A stretch of DNA of 15,239 bases from Thiotrichaceae bacterium (lineage in GTDB: Bacteria; Pseudomonadota; Gammaproteobacteria; Thiotrichales; Thiotrichaceae), in NCBI GenBank assembly GCA_027008665.1, contig JALVEA010000078.1:1-15239 (forward strand), given 5' to 3'. The notes below the pieces were generated by a model that saw nothing but the letters and a program-made list of their open reading frames with translations, was not told the origin of the DNA and ran no database searches. Of this stretch, positions 1 through 6,891 are shown piece by piece. The translations under genes were made by a program, and so were the position numbers. The first letter of the stretch is position 1. Each line of letters begins with the position of its first letter.

Positions 1-1
1 A

Positions 2-55
2 CAAGAGCATAAAACGGCTCAAGAACTGGCTAAAATACTGGAATTGCCTCTTTAA
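2..55 (+). CDS. C-terminal tail of a truncated ORF, possibly Rpn-family nuclease (partial)
   Basis: An open frame enters from the left edge and stops with TAA at 53-55, giving 17 residues that read QEHKTAQELAKILELPL. The pattern of a charged helix followed by (K/A)ILELPL resembles the end of Rpn-family/PD-(D/E)XK putative transposases, whose C-termini often carry a Q/E-rich helix and then an 'I.ELPLE.I..IL' segment. The complete Rpn-like gene at 6892-7797 ends in a comparable way (AEITDLPLETIKEIL). The tail here stops right after LPL, so it may be a slightly shortened copy. The identification rests on 17 residues only, and the true gene body lies outside the window. Confidence 0.4.
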   Translation, partial: QEHKTAQELAKILELPL

Positions 56-113
56 TAGCGAGGCGGATATTTACTATAAACATTCACTTATTAAATTGCA
101 TTTTGATGACTGA

Positions 114-272
114 AAAGCTGAAGCTTTCACTCCTGCTTATCAGGAAATTATTTATCTGAAAAACTATAGAGCAGAACGAAATGGAGGTTTAATCCTGACT
201 AAGAGCGCTAATACGATCTTTCATCCCTCGCATAAACCGTTTGTGAGCGACCAAGAAGAAATGCAGAAATAG
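114..272 (+). pseudogene. Possible gene remnant (open frame without a start)
   Basis: This is a 52-codon open stretch between in-frame stops at 111-113 and 270-272. It has coding-like composition (it begins KAEAFTPAYQEIIYLKNYRA) but no ATG or GTG near its beginning and no ribosome binding site. I do not recognise the peptide. It may be the decayed end of a gene broken near the rpn-like tail at 2-55, or simply a chance open frame. Confidence 0.2.
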
Positions 273-315
273 GAGGACAACAAAAGCTTACCGGATCACA
301 ATGAGAATGAGGAAA

Positions 316-352
316 ATTCCCACGCTGGATCGAGGGATCGGAACGTGGGAAT
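316..352. repeat. REP-like inverted repeat (ATTCCCACG ... CGTGGGAAT)
   Basis: A perfect 9-base inverted repeat has arms at 316-324 (ATTCCCACG) and 344-352 (CGTGGGAAT) around a 19-base centre that contains GGATCGAGGGATCG. It is immediately followed by two copies of GTGGAAACTAGG (353-364 and 378-389). I associate intergenic elements built on TTCCCACGC/GCGTGGGAA with Beggiatoa-like and some other bacterial genomes. Whether this is a family member is inference, since only one copy is visible here. Confidence 0.55.
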
Positions 353-389
353 GTGGAAACTAGGAAGAGGCTCGAGCGTGGAAACTAGG
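353..389 (+). repeat. 12-base direct repeat GTGGAAACTAGG, two copies
   Basis: Identical 12-mers occur at 353-364 and 378-389, 25 bases apart, directly abutting the TTCCCACG inverted repeat. The first 12-mer continues the right arm of that palindrome. This suggests a composite or partly duplicated repeat element rather than two unrelated repeats. Confidence 0.6.
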
Positions 390-444
390 GGACTCGATGC
401 CTAAGACCTAGGGGGAGCTTTGGAGCATTTAATAAAGTTTGATG

Positions 445-2160
445 CTAACCTCTTCTATATCGTGAGGTGCTTCTGGTTGCAATTCTTAAACGGCTACCTG
501 TAATTAAACGTGTGTTTCGCATTCTATTTAGGCGCATAATTTTTGCAATGGTTGTACCATAACGTGCTGCTATATTATGCAATGTTTCACCTCTACGAAC
601 GCGATGTTTAACCATACGTGTTCCTTTTCTCCTATAGTATCTAGATTTACGTTTGGCTCGATAGGAATAGCGTTTTACTTTTACTGTGGGTGCTCTTTGG
701 ATTGCATTACGTAAACGCTCTACATGTTGACGCGGTAATACGATTTTTCTTGATAAACGTGGATTGGTAATGCCATTTTTAAAATGCGGGTTTAAACGCA
801 CTAAAGTAAAGGATGGTAATCCTGCCATTCTGGCTGCTTGTCTTAAATCAATGCGTCGATTGACGCTAGTTTGTGCAATGACTGCATGATTAGAAACTCT
901 TGGTAGACGCACGCCATATTTTTGTGGATGTAAAAAGATTTCTTTATACGCGAGTAAACGTGGTACATATTCTCGGGTTTCTTTGGGTAAAGAGAGACTC
1001 CAATAGTCTGTTCTACGACCTTTTAGGCGATTTTTCGCTATCTCTCGATGAATTCGATTTTGTCCAACATTATAAGCCGCTAAGGTAAGGTACCAGTCAC
1101 CATTGAACTCTCTATTTATTTTTTGCAAATAGGTTAATGCCGCCCGTGTTGATGCAAAGATATCCATACGTGCATCAAAACTTGTTGCACGTCGAAGACC
1201 AAAGTCTTTTCCTGTTGCTGGCATAAACTGCCACATTCCTGCGGCTCCTGAGCGTGAGAGCGCTCTATTTTTGAAGGCACTTTCTACCATCGGTAGTAGG
1301 GCCAATTCTGTTGGCATTCCGCGGCGCTTTAACTCATATAAGATAAAGTGCATGTATTGTGTTGAACGTGAAAAAATACGGTTTAAACGTGCGGGATTAC
1401 TCGCATAATGACGGAGTACTTTTTGCACGGTTGGATTGTGCAATTCTGTTCCCATGCGAAAACCGCCTCTGACACGATTCCACATATTACCCGTATTATA
1501 TGTTTGTTGGTGATTGCTTCCGCTATTAAAGCGCGGGCGATTTTGAATTTGTGGGCGATGTATTGCTGGACGCACCCAAATTCTATTATTATTGGGTCTG
1601 AAGACCTGTCGATATCGGGGAGCAGGGGTGTATCTCGCTACTTGTCGATATTGGGGAGCAGGAGTGTATCTCGCTACCTGTACGCGATTATAACGTGGCG
1701 TTGAGGCTACGTATCTTTTCGTATATCGCTTAGCCCTCCTTGGTGCTGGACGCTTATATCGAGGTGTGTGTTGTGCGTATTTTTTTGTAGTTCGCTTGTG
1801 TTGAGTGTGTCGAGGTGTACGTTGTACGTATCTTTTTGTAGTTCGTTTATATCGAGATGTTTGTCTTTTTCTGTTTGCAAGCTGTTTTTGGTATCCTGAT
1901 TTTTGTCTTTTGTAGTTCAACATAGTACGCTTATCAAAACCAAGTGCAACGGCATCGGCATAGATTTCATTGTATATTTGCCTATCACTGGTATGACGTG
2001 CTATTTTTCTATACCGAATACCTTTTTGATTTTTCTGGTATTTATCTGTTTGCTGGTACTTAGCTACTTGTTTTACCTTTGGGGTTGTACTACACCCAGT
2101 TACTCCAGCGAGTGACAAAATGGTTGATATCACTACAGCTAAAGATTGCTTTGCTTTCAT
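445..2160 (-). CDS. mltD: Membrane-bound lytic murein transglycosylase, MltD-like lipoprotein (SLT + LysM)
   Basis: A peptidoglycan-cleaving lytic transglycosylase (GH23, family 1D-like) that should form 1,6-anhydro-muropeptides at the periplasmic face of the outer membrane. The N-terminus is a signal peptide with lipobox VTGC. The SLT domain lies at about 275-380 (numbering from the upstream ATG at 2169). It contains LLPMVESAF, where E296 is the likely catalytic acid, then SGAAGMWQFMPATG and LAAYNVGQNRI. A region typical of MltD follows, then one LysM domain at about 521-564 (HRVRRGETLHNIAARYG). Residues 45-215 are a very basic Arg/Lys/Tyr/Thr linker with tandem repeats, which is unusual for the family. 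I prefer the ATG at 2160 (571 residues) because AAGAGG at 2171-2176 is 10 bases from it. The same site nearly touches the ATG at 2169. It is transcribed away from waaA. Confidence 0.9.
   Translation of the reverse strand: MKAKQSLAVVISTILSLAGVTGCSTTPKVKQVAKYQQTDKYQKNQKGIRYRKIARHTSDRQIYNEIYADAVALGFDKRTMLNYKRQKSGYQKQLANRKRQTSRYKRTTKRYVQRTPRHTQHKRTTKKYAQHTPRYKRPAPRRAKRYTKRYVASTPRYNRVQVARYTPAPQYRQVARYTPAPRYRQVFRPNNNRIWVRPAIHRPQIQNRPRFNSGSNHQQTYNTGNMWNRVRGGFRMGTELHNPTVQKVLRHYASNPARLNRIFSRSTQYMHFILYELKRRGMPTELALLPMVESAFKNRALSRSGAAGMWQFMPATGKDFGLRRATSFDARMDIFASTRAALTYLQKINREFNGDWYLTLAAYNVGQNRIHREIAKNRLKGRRTDYWSLSLPKETREYVPRLLAYKEIFLHPQKYGVRLPRVSNHAVIAQTSVNRRIDLRQAARMAGLPSFTLVRLNPHFKNGITNPRLSRKIVLPRQHVERLRNAIQRAPTVKVKRYSYRAKRKSRYYRRKGTRMVKHRVRRGETLHNIAARYGTTIAKIMRLNRMRNTRLITGSRLRIATRSTSRYRRG
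1604..1675 (-). repeat. 36-base tandem repeat inside the mltD-like gene
   Basis: Two near-identical 36-base units (1604-1639 and 1640-1675) encode the 12-residue motif RYTPAP(Q/R)YRQVx. A third copy begins at 1676 but decays. They form part of the basic linker between the lipid anchor and the SLT domain. Confidence 0.8.
1760..1852 (-). repeat. 51-base degenerate repeat inside the mltD-like gene
   Basis: A 51-base unit (1760-1810) is followed by a shortened second copy (1811-1852), both starting CGAGGTGT. In protein they give variants of KRTTK(R/K)Y(V/A)Q(R/H)TPR. This is a second, independent repeat family in the same basic linker, which suggests growth by slippage. Confidence 0.65.
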
Positions 2161-2307
2161 TTTAAACATCCTCTTCGGTTAATCCCCTCCCAAAGCCTCG
2201 TATTTTTTTATTCTATTATGATGATTAGTCTATATAATCACTTATCCAGCTTAGCATAATTAATAACCAATGATAAGTTTTTTCTATCTTTACATAAAAA
2301 AATAAAT
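2161..2307. promoter_or_regulatory. Divergent intergenic region, mltD-like / waaA
   Basis: This 147-base AT-rich gap must contain both divergent promoters. A TATAAT hexamer at 2233-2238 (plus) is a candidate -10 box for waaA, but no convincing -35 box lies 16-18 bases upstream. The minus-strand gene has AAGAGG at 2171-2176. waaA has no recognisable Shine-Dalgarno before its ATG; only A/T bases precede it. Confidence 0.35.
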
Positions 2308-3615
2308 ATGTCACCCTATCGTTTTATTTATTCTGCACTTTTATATCTATTGCTACCGTTTGTTTTATTACGCTTATTACTCAAAAGTCGTCACAATAAA
2401 GAGTACCGTTTGCGTATCAAAGAACGCTTAGGTAAAGTGGATGGTGATATTTCAAGGGAAAAAATTATTTGGTTGCATGCCGTTTCGGTAGGAGAGACTA
2501 TTGCTGCTAAACCTTTAATTGAGAGGTTATTAAAAGACTATCCACAGCATTCACTTCTAATCACATCAACCACCCCGACAGGCTCTGCAATGGTCAATAA
2601 GTTATTTGCAAAGCGTGTATTGCATTGTTATTTTCCTTATGACTTGCCCTCTTTAATTGGGCGTTTTATTGCAATAGTGAAACCACAGCTTTTAATTATT
2701 GTGGAAACAGAAATTTGGCCTAATCTTTATGCTAACTGTGCCAAGCAAAATATTCCTATACTGTTGCTTAATGCACGCTTATCCAAAAAATCAACTCGAC
2801 AGTATTTACGGATTAAATCATTAGTTAGTGAAACATTGTCTTACGTTAGCTTGATTGCAGTTAGAAGCGAGGAGGATAGGCGATACTTTGTGTCTCTTGG
2901 TGCATCAGCAAAACAATTGGAACTAACAGGTAATATTAAATTTGATATTAGCCTTGAAAAAACAATCTTAACTCAAGGGCAACAATTAAGAACACAATGG
3001 GGAATAGAGCGTCCTGTCTGGGTTGCAGCGAGTACTCATGTGGGTGAAGATGAGGCTTTATTAGCAATATTCCAGCAACTTAAACAACGCTTTCCGACCT
3101 TGCTATTGATTATTGTGCCACGTCATCCTGAACGATTTAATTTAGTTGAAAAACTGCTAACAACAAGCCCTTATTCAATACAAAAACGCAGTGATAACAA
3201 GCCCTTTTTGCATAATACAGATATTATTTTAGGTGACAGCATGGGGGAAATGTTGCTTTGGTATGCGGCGGCTGATATTGCCTTTATTGGTGGAAGTTTA
3301 GTCAAAACAGGTGGGCATAATCCACTTGAAGCAACAGCACTTGGCGTTCCTGTCATCAGTGGGCGTTTTATTTTTAATTTTAATGATATTTACCCTCCAC
3401 TTTGCAAGGCTAAAATTGCTTGGGTTGAAAAGACACCTGATGCCATTGAGGAACGTATAATAAAATTACTCACTAATCGGGTAGTAATCAATCAAGAATC
3501 AATACCTACCTCTTTAATAGAAAAATATGATATAAAAGAGAAGTGCAATAAATTTATGCGCTTACATAAAGGCGCAGTGGATAAATTATCACTTCAAATT
3601 AAAAAATACCTATAA
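2308..3615 (+). CDS. waaA: 3-deoxy-D-manno-octulosonic acid (Kdo) transferase
   Basis: WaaA/KdtA is an inner-membrane GT30 glycosyltransferase that moves Kdo from CMP-Kdo onto the lipid A precursor, starting the LPS inner core. The protein is 435 residues, close to the E. coli enzyme. It opens with a membrane-anchoring hydrophobic helix (about 5-25) and then WLHAVSVGET, where E63 matches the proposed catalytic base. Family signatures follow in order: TSTTPTGSAMV, ETEIWPNL, LLNARLS, GNIKFDI, STHVGEDE, IIVPRHPERF, GDSMGEMLLWYAAADIAFIG and GGHNPLEA. The closing motifs are the CMP-Kdo binding half. The sequence cannot show whether it is mono- or bifunctional. It is the first gene of a plus-strand run with the SPOR and MOSC genes, and its start lacks a Shine-Dalgarno. 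Confidence 0.96.
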   Translation: MSPYRFIYSALLYLLLPFVLLRLLLKSRHNKEYRLRIKERLGKVDGDISREKIIWLHAVSVGETIAAKPLIERLLKDYPQHSLLITSTTPTGSAMVNKLFAKRVLHCYFPYDLPSLIGRFIAIVKPQLLIIVETEIWPNLYANCAKQNIPILLLNARLSKKSTRQYLRIKSLVSETLSYVSLIAVRSEEDRRYFVSLGASAKQLELTGNIKFDISLEKTILTQGQQLRTQWGIERPVWVAASTHVGEDEALLAIFQQLKQRFPTLLLIIVPRHPERFNLVEKLLTTSPYSIQKRSDNKPFLHNTDIILGDSMGEMLLWYAAADIAFIGGSLVKTGGHNPLEATALGVPVISGRFIFNFNDIYPPLCKAKIAWVEKTPDAIEERIIKLLTNRVVINQESIPTSLIEKYDIKEKCNKFMRLHKGAVDKLSLQIKKYL

Positions 3616-3741
3616 ACAAGGGGATTATTAAATTATTTTTCAATCAAATAGGCTTAATAGTGGACGTAAATCATCATGCTGTACTATTATCAGTAGTAGG
3701 AACCTCATGTTGTAAATCTAACCATTCAGGAAGAATGCCTT

Positions 3742-4191
3742 ATGACTGTAAAAATACCCCATCTCTCATTGAAACATTATCAAAAAGGTGCATCAAATCT
3801 TGTTATTGGTCTCCTTATCGCTGCTATTGGTTTTCTTGGACTCCTTGTGCTTAAATCAAAAGGCATTATTGCAGTGCCTACTTCAATTGCCAATGTTGCA
3901 ACGAGTATTAATGAAACCATCAATCCCTTCGCTACTGATAAATCTGGCTATAGCATACAAATCTCCGCTAGCCACAATCTAGATGATGCAACAAAAGTGA
4001 TGGATCGTTTTGCCGCTGAAGGCTATTCCACTTTTATTGTTTCATCGGAAATACGTGGTCGTAAGATGTACCAAGTTCGTATTGGTCCTTACGGAGAAAG
4101 AGAAGAAGCTAAAACCATAAGAAATAAAATCAGGCGACGTTTTCCTCATAGTCGTTATGTAAAACGTAGTTTTATTGTTTATCGCGACTGA
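3742..4191 (+). CDS. Membrane-anchored SPOR-domain protein
   Basis: A 149-residue protein with a cytoplasmic N-terminus, one transmembrane helix at about 19-37 (LVIGLLIAAIGFLGLLVLK), a short linker and a SPOR domain at about 69-146 (SGYSIQISAS ... MYQVRIGPYGEREEAK ... YVKRSFI). SPOR domains bind denuded septal glycan, so a role at the division site or in peptidoglycan remodelling is likely. The architecture recalls DedD/FtsN, but the linker is much shorter and I would not assign either name. An AGGAAG site at 3728-3733 lies 8 bases before the ATG. It is related in its SPOR part to the lipoprotein at 14169-14738, sharing YRVQIGPY/YQVRIGPY and the YVKxSFI end. It sits 126 bases after waaA. Confidence 0.85.
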   Translation: MTVKIPHLSLKHYQKGASNLVIGLLIAAIGFLGLLVLKSKGIIAVPTSIANVATSINETINPFATDKSGYSIQISASHNLDDATKVMDRFAAEGYSTFIVSSEIRGRKMYQVRIGPYGEREEAKTIRNKIRRRFPHSRYVKRSFIVYRD

Positions 4192-4241
4192 GTAATCTGT
4201 AAGCAATGATTTTATCAATCTTAGTTGAAACTTCTTAATTC

Positions 4242-5042
4242 ATGTCAAACGATATAATCATCAGCTCACTTTATATTTACCCCGTCAAATCACTGGCGGG
4301 AATTAGTTTGCAAAGTTCAGAGCTTGATAAAATGGGTTTGAAGCATGATCGTCGTTGGATGCTAGTGTCTCCCTCAGGAGACTTTTTAAGCCAACGCACT
4401 GTGCCTAAGATGGCATTGATTCAACCAAAATTTATTGATGAGCAACTTATTCTCACTCATTCTGAGAGTGAAGACTTCGCAGTTCCTGCTGCTAATCCAC
4501 AAAATACCCTGTTAGTTAATATTTGGAAGGACACAGTAAGCGCACAGCGCATTGGTCAAGCGGCCGATGATTGGTTGTTTGAAGCATTAGGGATTAAATG
4601 CCATCTTGTTTATATTCCTGATAATGAAATCAGAGCATGTGATCCAGCCTTTGCTAAACAAGGTGATCGCACAGGCTTTGCGGATGGTTTTCCGATTTTA
4701 TTGATATCAACTGCCTCATTAGATGATTTGAATCAGCGTTTAAAGAAAAAAGTCGAAATGAGACGTTTTCGTCCTAATATTGTGGTCAGTGGATGCCATG
4801 CCTTTGCAGAAGATGGTTGGCATCAATTTACCTTAGGAGAAATTCCCATGCGCGGTGTTAAACCCTGCTCTCGTTGTATCCTCACAACGGTAGACCCGAG
4901 TACGGGAGAGCGCAGTGGTGCAGAACCCCTACAAACTTTAATGAGCTATCGAAAACAAGGGAATCATGTTTATTTTGGGCAAAATGTTATTCATGACAGC
5001 ACAGGCAGGCTTCAAATTGGGGATTCATTATCTTTTAAATAA
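4242..5042 (+). CDS. MOSC-domain molybdenum-cofactor protein, YcbX/mARC-like, without ferredoxin domain
   Basis: This protein has an N-terminal MOSC_N beta-barrel (about 5-125; SLYIYPVKSLAG, LKHDRRWMLV) and a MOSC domain (about 130-264; MRRFRPNIVVSG, PCSRCILTTVDPSTGERSG, FGQNVI). The family uses a sulfurated Moco bound through a conserved Cys and reduces N-hydroxylated compounds. C209 and C212 in PCSRC are the candidate ligand site; by analogy with mARC and YcbX one of them should bind Mo. E. coli YcbX is about 100 residues longer because of a C-terminal 2Fe-2S ferredoxin domain. This 266-residue protein ends at the MOSC domain, as mARC does, so it should need a separate electron donor. It starts 50 bases after the SPOR gene, with no evident Shine-Dalgarno. 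Confidence 0.9.
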   Translation: MSNDIIISSLYIYPVKSLAGISLQSSELDKMGLKHDRRWMLVSPSGDFLSQRTVPKMALIQPKFIDEQLILTHSESEDFAVPAANPQNTLLVNIWKDTVSAQRIGQAADDWLFEALGIKCHLVYIPDNEIRACDPAFAKQGDRTGFADGFPILLISTASLDDLNQRLKKKVEMRRFRPNIVVSGCHAFAEDGWHQFTLGEIPMRGVKPCSRCILTTVDPSTGERSGAEPLQTLMSYRKQGNHVYFGQNVIHDSTGRLQIGDSLSFK

Positions 5043-5044
5043 TG

Positions 5045-6451
5045 TTAAATAATGGAGCAACTATTCAGTAGCGCTAACAACGCTTTGCCTTTATCCAAGG
5101 CTTCTTGGTATTCTTCATCAATATTAGAATCATGCACAATCCCCCCGCCTACCCAATAGCGAATTGTATTTTGATTATAAACCAAGGTGCGTATGGCAAT
5201 ATTACTGTCCATATTACCATTAAAACCAAGGTATCCAATTGTGCCACAGTAAATTCCTCTACGATGTGGTTCTAATGTTTCAATAATTTCCATCGCACGA
5301 ATTTTAGGTGCACCTGTAATAGAGCCTCCAGGAAAGCAAGCGCTTAATAAATCAAGATTATCTTTATTTTTCGCTAATTTCCCTTTTATGGTACTCACTA
5401 AATGATGTACCGTGGCATAGCTTTCAATCCCAAATAAGGTTGGTACGCTTATACTGCCCGTTTTGCAGACACGCCCAATATCATTGCGAAGTAAATCAAC
5501 AATCATGAGATTTTCGGCACGATCTTTTAAGCTTGAACGTAAAACTGCAATCTGTTTTTGATCTGCTTGAGGATTATTTAAACGAGGGCGAGTGCCTTTG
5601 ATTGGCTTAGTTTCTACATTATTTTGCTCTGTTTTTAAAAAACGTTCAGGAGATGAACTAAGAATCTGCCCAAAGGGTGTATTGATATAAGCGGCAAAAG
5701 GCGCAGGATTGAGTGTTCTTAACTGTTGATAAGCACACCAAGGATTTCCCTTAGCAGATGCTGAAAAGCGTTGCGTAAGATTAATTTGGTAGCAATCTCC
5801 AGCAAGAATATACTGCTTTATTTGATGAAAAGCTTTGCGGTATTGAGTATAACTAAGATTTGATTCAACCTTGCTAGTTACAATAAACCCATCCTGCTTA
5901 TCTTTAAAATCATTTTGGGTAGTCGCCAGAAAGTGACAGGTTTTAATTAACTTTTGCCAACTCCATTGTGGATTTTTTTTAATAACTTCCCCTGTTAAAT
6001 ACGTTTTCTTTTGTTGATGATCAACAATAATAGCCCATGTATAAATACCAATTGCCATTTCAGGTAAATGCTCGGCATCTTTGGCAAGGATGGGAATTTT
6101 TTCAAGGGTACGTGCAAGGTCATAGCTAAAATAACCTACTGCCCCGCCCTGAAAGGGAAGTGCTTGTTGTTTTAAATGGCTCTTTTTAGGAGCATATTTA
6201 TTCAGCGTGATACGCAAAATATCAAAAGGGGAAAGATTCGTATATTGCCGCTGAGATGAATCTGTTGTGACCGTGGTGATATTTTTTTCAGTCACAACCG
6301 TTGCGATTGGTTCGGTCACTAAAATATCATAACGCCCTGCATGGGCTGATGGATAAGCACTATCTAGAAATATACTCCAATCCTGATCGGCAAACTGTGA
6401 AAATAAATTAGCAGAATTTTCAAAATAAGGGAGGCTAATTTGTTGCGTCAT
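5045..6451 (-). CDS. pabB: Aminodeoxychorismate synthase component I
   Basis: PabB converts chorismate and ammonia to 4-amino-4-deoxychorismate, the p-aminobenzoate/folate precursor, with a PabA-type glutaminase that is not encoded nearby. The 468-residue chain has the Anth_synt_I N-terminal domain (about 10-145; WSIFLDSAYP, GAVGYFSYDLAR) and the chorismate-binding domain (about 200-460). PIKGTRPR contains K285, the lysine that marks PabB; anthranilate and isochorismate synthases have a different residue in that position. Mg-site motifs include AENLMIVDLLRND (312-324) and PGGSITGAPKIRAMEIIE (374-391). AAGGA at 6455-6459 precedes the ATG by about 3 bases. Its stop lies 2 bases from the end of the convergent MOSC gene, so the two share the same termination zone. 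Confidence 0.95.
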   Translation of the reverse strand: MTQQISLPYFENSANLFSQFADQDWSIFLDSAYPSAHAGRYDILVTEPIATVVTEKNITTVTTDSSQRQYTNLSPFDILRITLNKYAPKKSHLKQQALPFQGGAVGYFSYDLARTLEKIPILAKDAEHLPEMAIGIYTWAIIVDHQQKKTYLTGEVIKKNPQWSWQKLIKTCHFLATTQNDFKDKQDGFIVTSKVESNLSYTQYRKAFHQIKQYILAGDCYQINLTQRFSASAKGNPWCAYQQLRTLNPAPFAAYINTPFGQILSSSPERFLKTEQNNVETKPIKGTRPRLNNPQADQKQIAVLRSSLKDRAENLMIVDLLRNDIGRVCKTGSISVPTLFGIESYATVHHLVSTIKGKLAKNKDNLDLLSACFPGGSITGAPKIRAMEIIETLEPHRRGIYCGTIGYLGFNGNMDSNIAIRTLVYNQNTIRYWVGGGIVHDSNIDEEYQEALDKGKALLALLNSCSII

Positions 6452-6611
6452 TTTTCCTTACAACTATTTTTTTATGGCGGGGGAAGTTGTTATTTATCAT
6501 CTATTTTGATTGATATTTATTCTATCACTGAATATTTGATCTATCGCAATGTCTTTCTTTTACGCTTCTTCTAGACTGAGACTACATTATTTTATTTCTG
6601 GAGGATTTACT
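6452..6611. promoter_or_regulatory. Divergent intergenic region, pabB / small membrane protein
   Basis: About 160 bases separate the two divergent starts. The DNA is T-rich and holds the pabB ribosome binding site (TCCTT on this strand, 6455-6459) and a strong GGAGG (6600-6604) for the small plus-strand gene. Promoters for both must lie here, but I cannot pick hexamers with confidence. Confidence 0.35.
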
Positions 6612-6755
6612 ATGGATATCACATCGATACAGATGCTCGTTTTGTCTGCTTTTACAATACTCTTTATCATCGCCTTTTTTAGCTACGGAATTTATAAAAT
6701 CAATAAACTCTCAAAATTACCACCTGCTCCACCTTTAGAAAAGGTTGATGACTAA
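6612..6755 (+). CDS. Small single-pass membrane protein, 47 residues, unknown function
   Basis: The ATG at 6612 is preceded by a near-ideal GGAGG (6600-6604) with 7-base spacing. The upstream in-frame ATG at 6549 has no such site, so the short form is preferred. The product starts MDITSIQMLVLSAFTILFII and has one transmembrane helix (about 7-29), a basic patch (KINKLSK) and a Pro-rich acidic tail (LPPAPPLEKVDD). This layout fits a small subunit or regulator of a membrane complex, with N-terminus out and a cytosolic tail by the positive-inside rule. I do not recognise a family. A hairpin terminator follows immediately, so it looks monocistronic, and its divergence from pabB gives no functional clue. 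Confidence 0.7.
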   Translation: MDITSIQMLVLSAFTILFIIAFFSYGIYKINKLSKLPPAPPLEKVDD

Positions 6756-6770
6756 ATTTCGAGTAATCTT

Positions 6771-6810
6771 ACTGGATGGGTTTTGTAAACCCGTCCACAG
6801 TGCTTTATTT
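6771..6810 (+). terminator. Rho-independent terminator after the 47-residue membrane protein
   Basis: An 11-bp stem has arms TGGATGGGTTT (6773-6783) and AAACCCGTCCA (6787-6797), with one G-U pair, a TGT loop, and flanking ACT/AGT bases that may extend it. A T-rich run (GCTTTATTTT, 6802-6811) follows on the plus strand. The position, 16 bases after the stop codon, fits transcription termination. Confidence 0.75.
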
Positions 6811-6842
6811 TGCCTAAGTACTTCATTATTGCACCTTATTAC

Positions 6843-6868
6843 ATATTATTAGTAAAAATTAATAATAT
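6843..6868 (-). terminator. All-AT hairpin between convergent genes
   Basis: A perfect 9-bp stem, ATATTATTA (6843-6851) against TAATAATAT (6860-6868), with an 8-base loop lies 24 bases downstream of the minus-strand rpn stop. It has no GC pair and no clear U-run, so it would be a weak terminator at best. It may act on either strand of this convergent gap or simply reflect AT-rich DNA. Confidence 0.3.
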
Positions 6869-6891
6869 CTTTGATAATAGTTGTTTAGGAA

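Larger units (their letters stand above)
273..444. other. Non-coding, repeat-bearing stretch downstream of the mltD-like gene
   Basis: No credible gene is visible between the remnant and the stop codon of the minus-strand transglycosylase gene. The stretch is more G- and purine-rich than its surroundings. It carries an inverted repeat (316-352) and a 12-base direct repeat (353-364 and 378-389). I found no clear intrinsic terminator for the transglycosylase gene. Confidence 0.5.

Noticed and set aside
900..2115. Plus-strand open frames at 900-1088, 1408-1704 and 1903-2115
   Set aside because: All lie antisense to the transglycosylase gene, have no recognisable protein features or ribosome binding sites, and follow from its biased codon content.
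3660..3854. Plus-strand frame beginning at a GTG at 3660 and overlapping the SPOR gene
   Set aside because: Cys- and His-rich nonsense composition, no ribosome binding site, and it overlaps the well-supported SPOR start in another frame.
6843..6868. Terminal inverted repeat of a mobile element carrying the rpn-like gene
   Set aside because: The hairpin is internal to itself, made only of A/T, and has no matching copy or target duplication on the bamB side.
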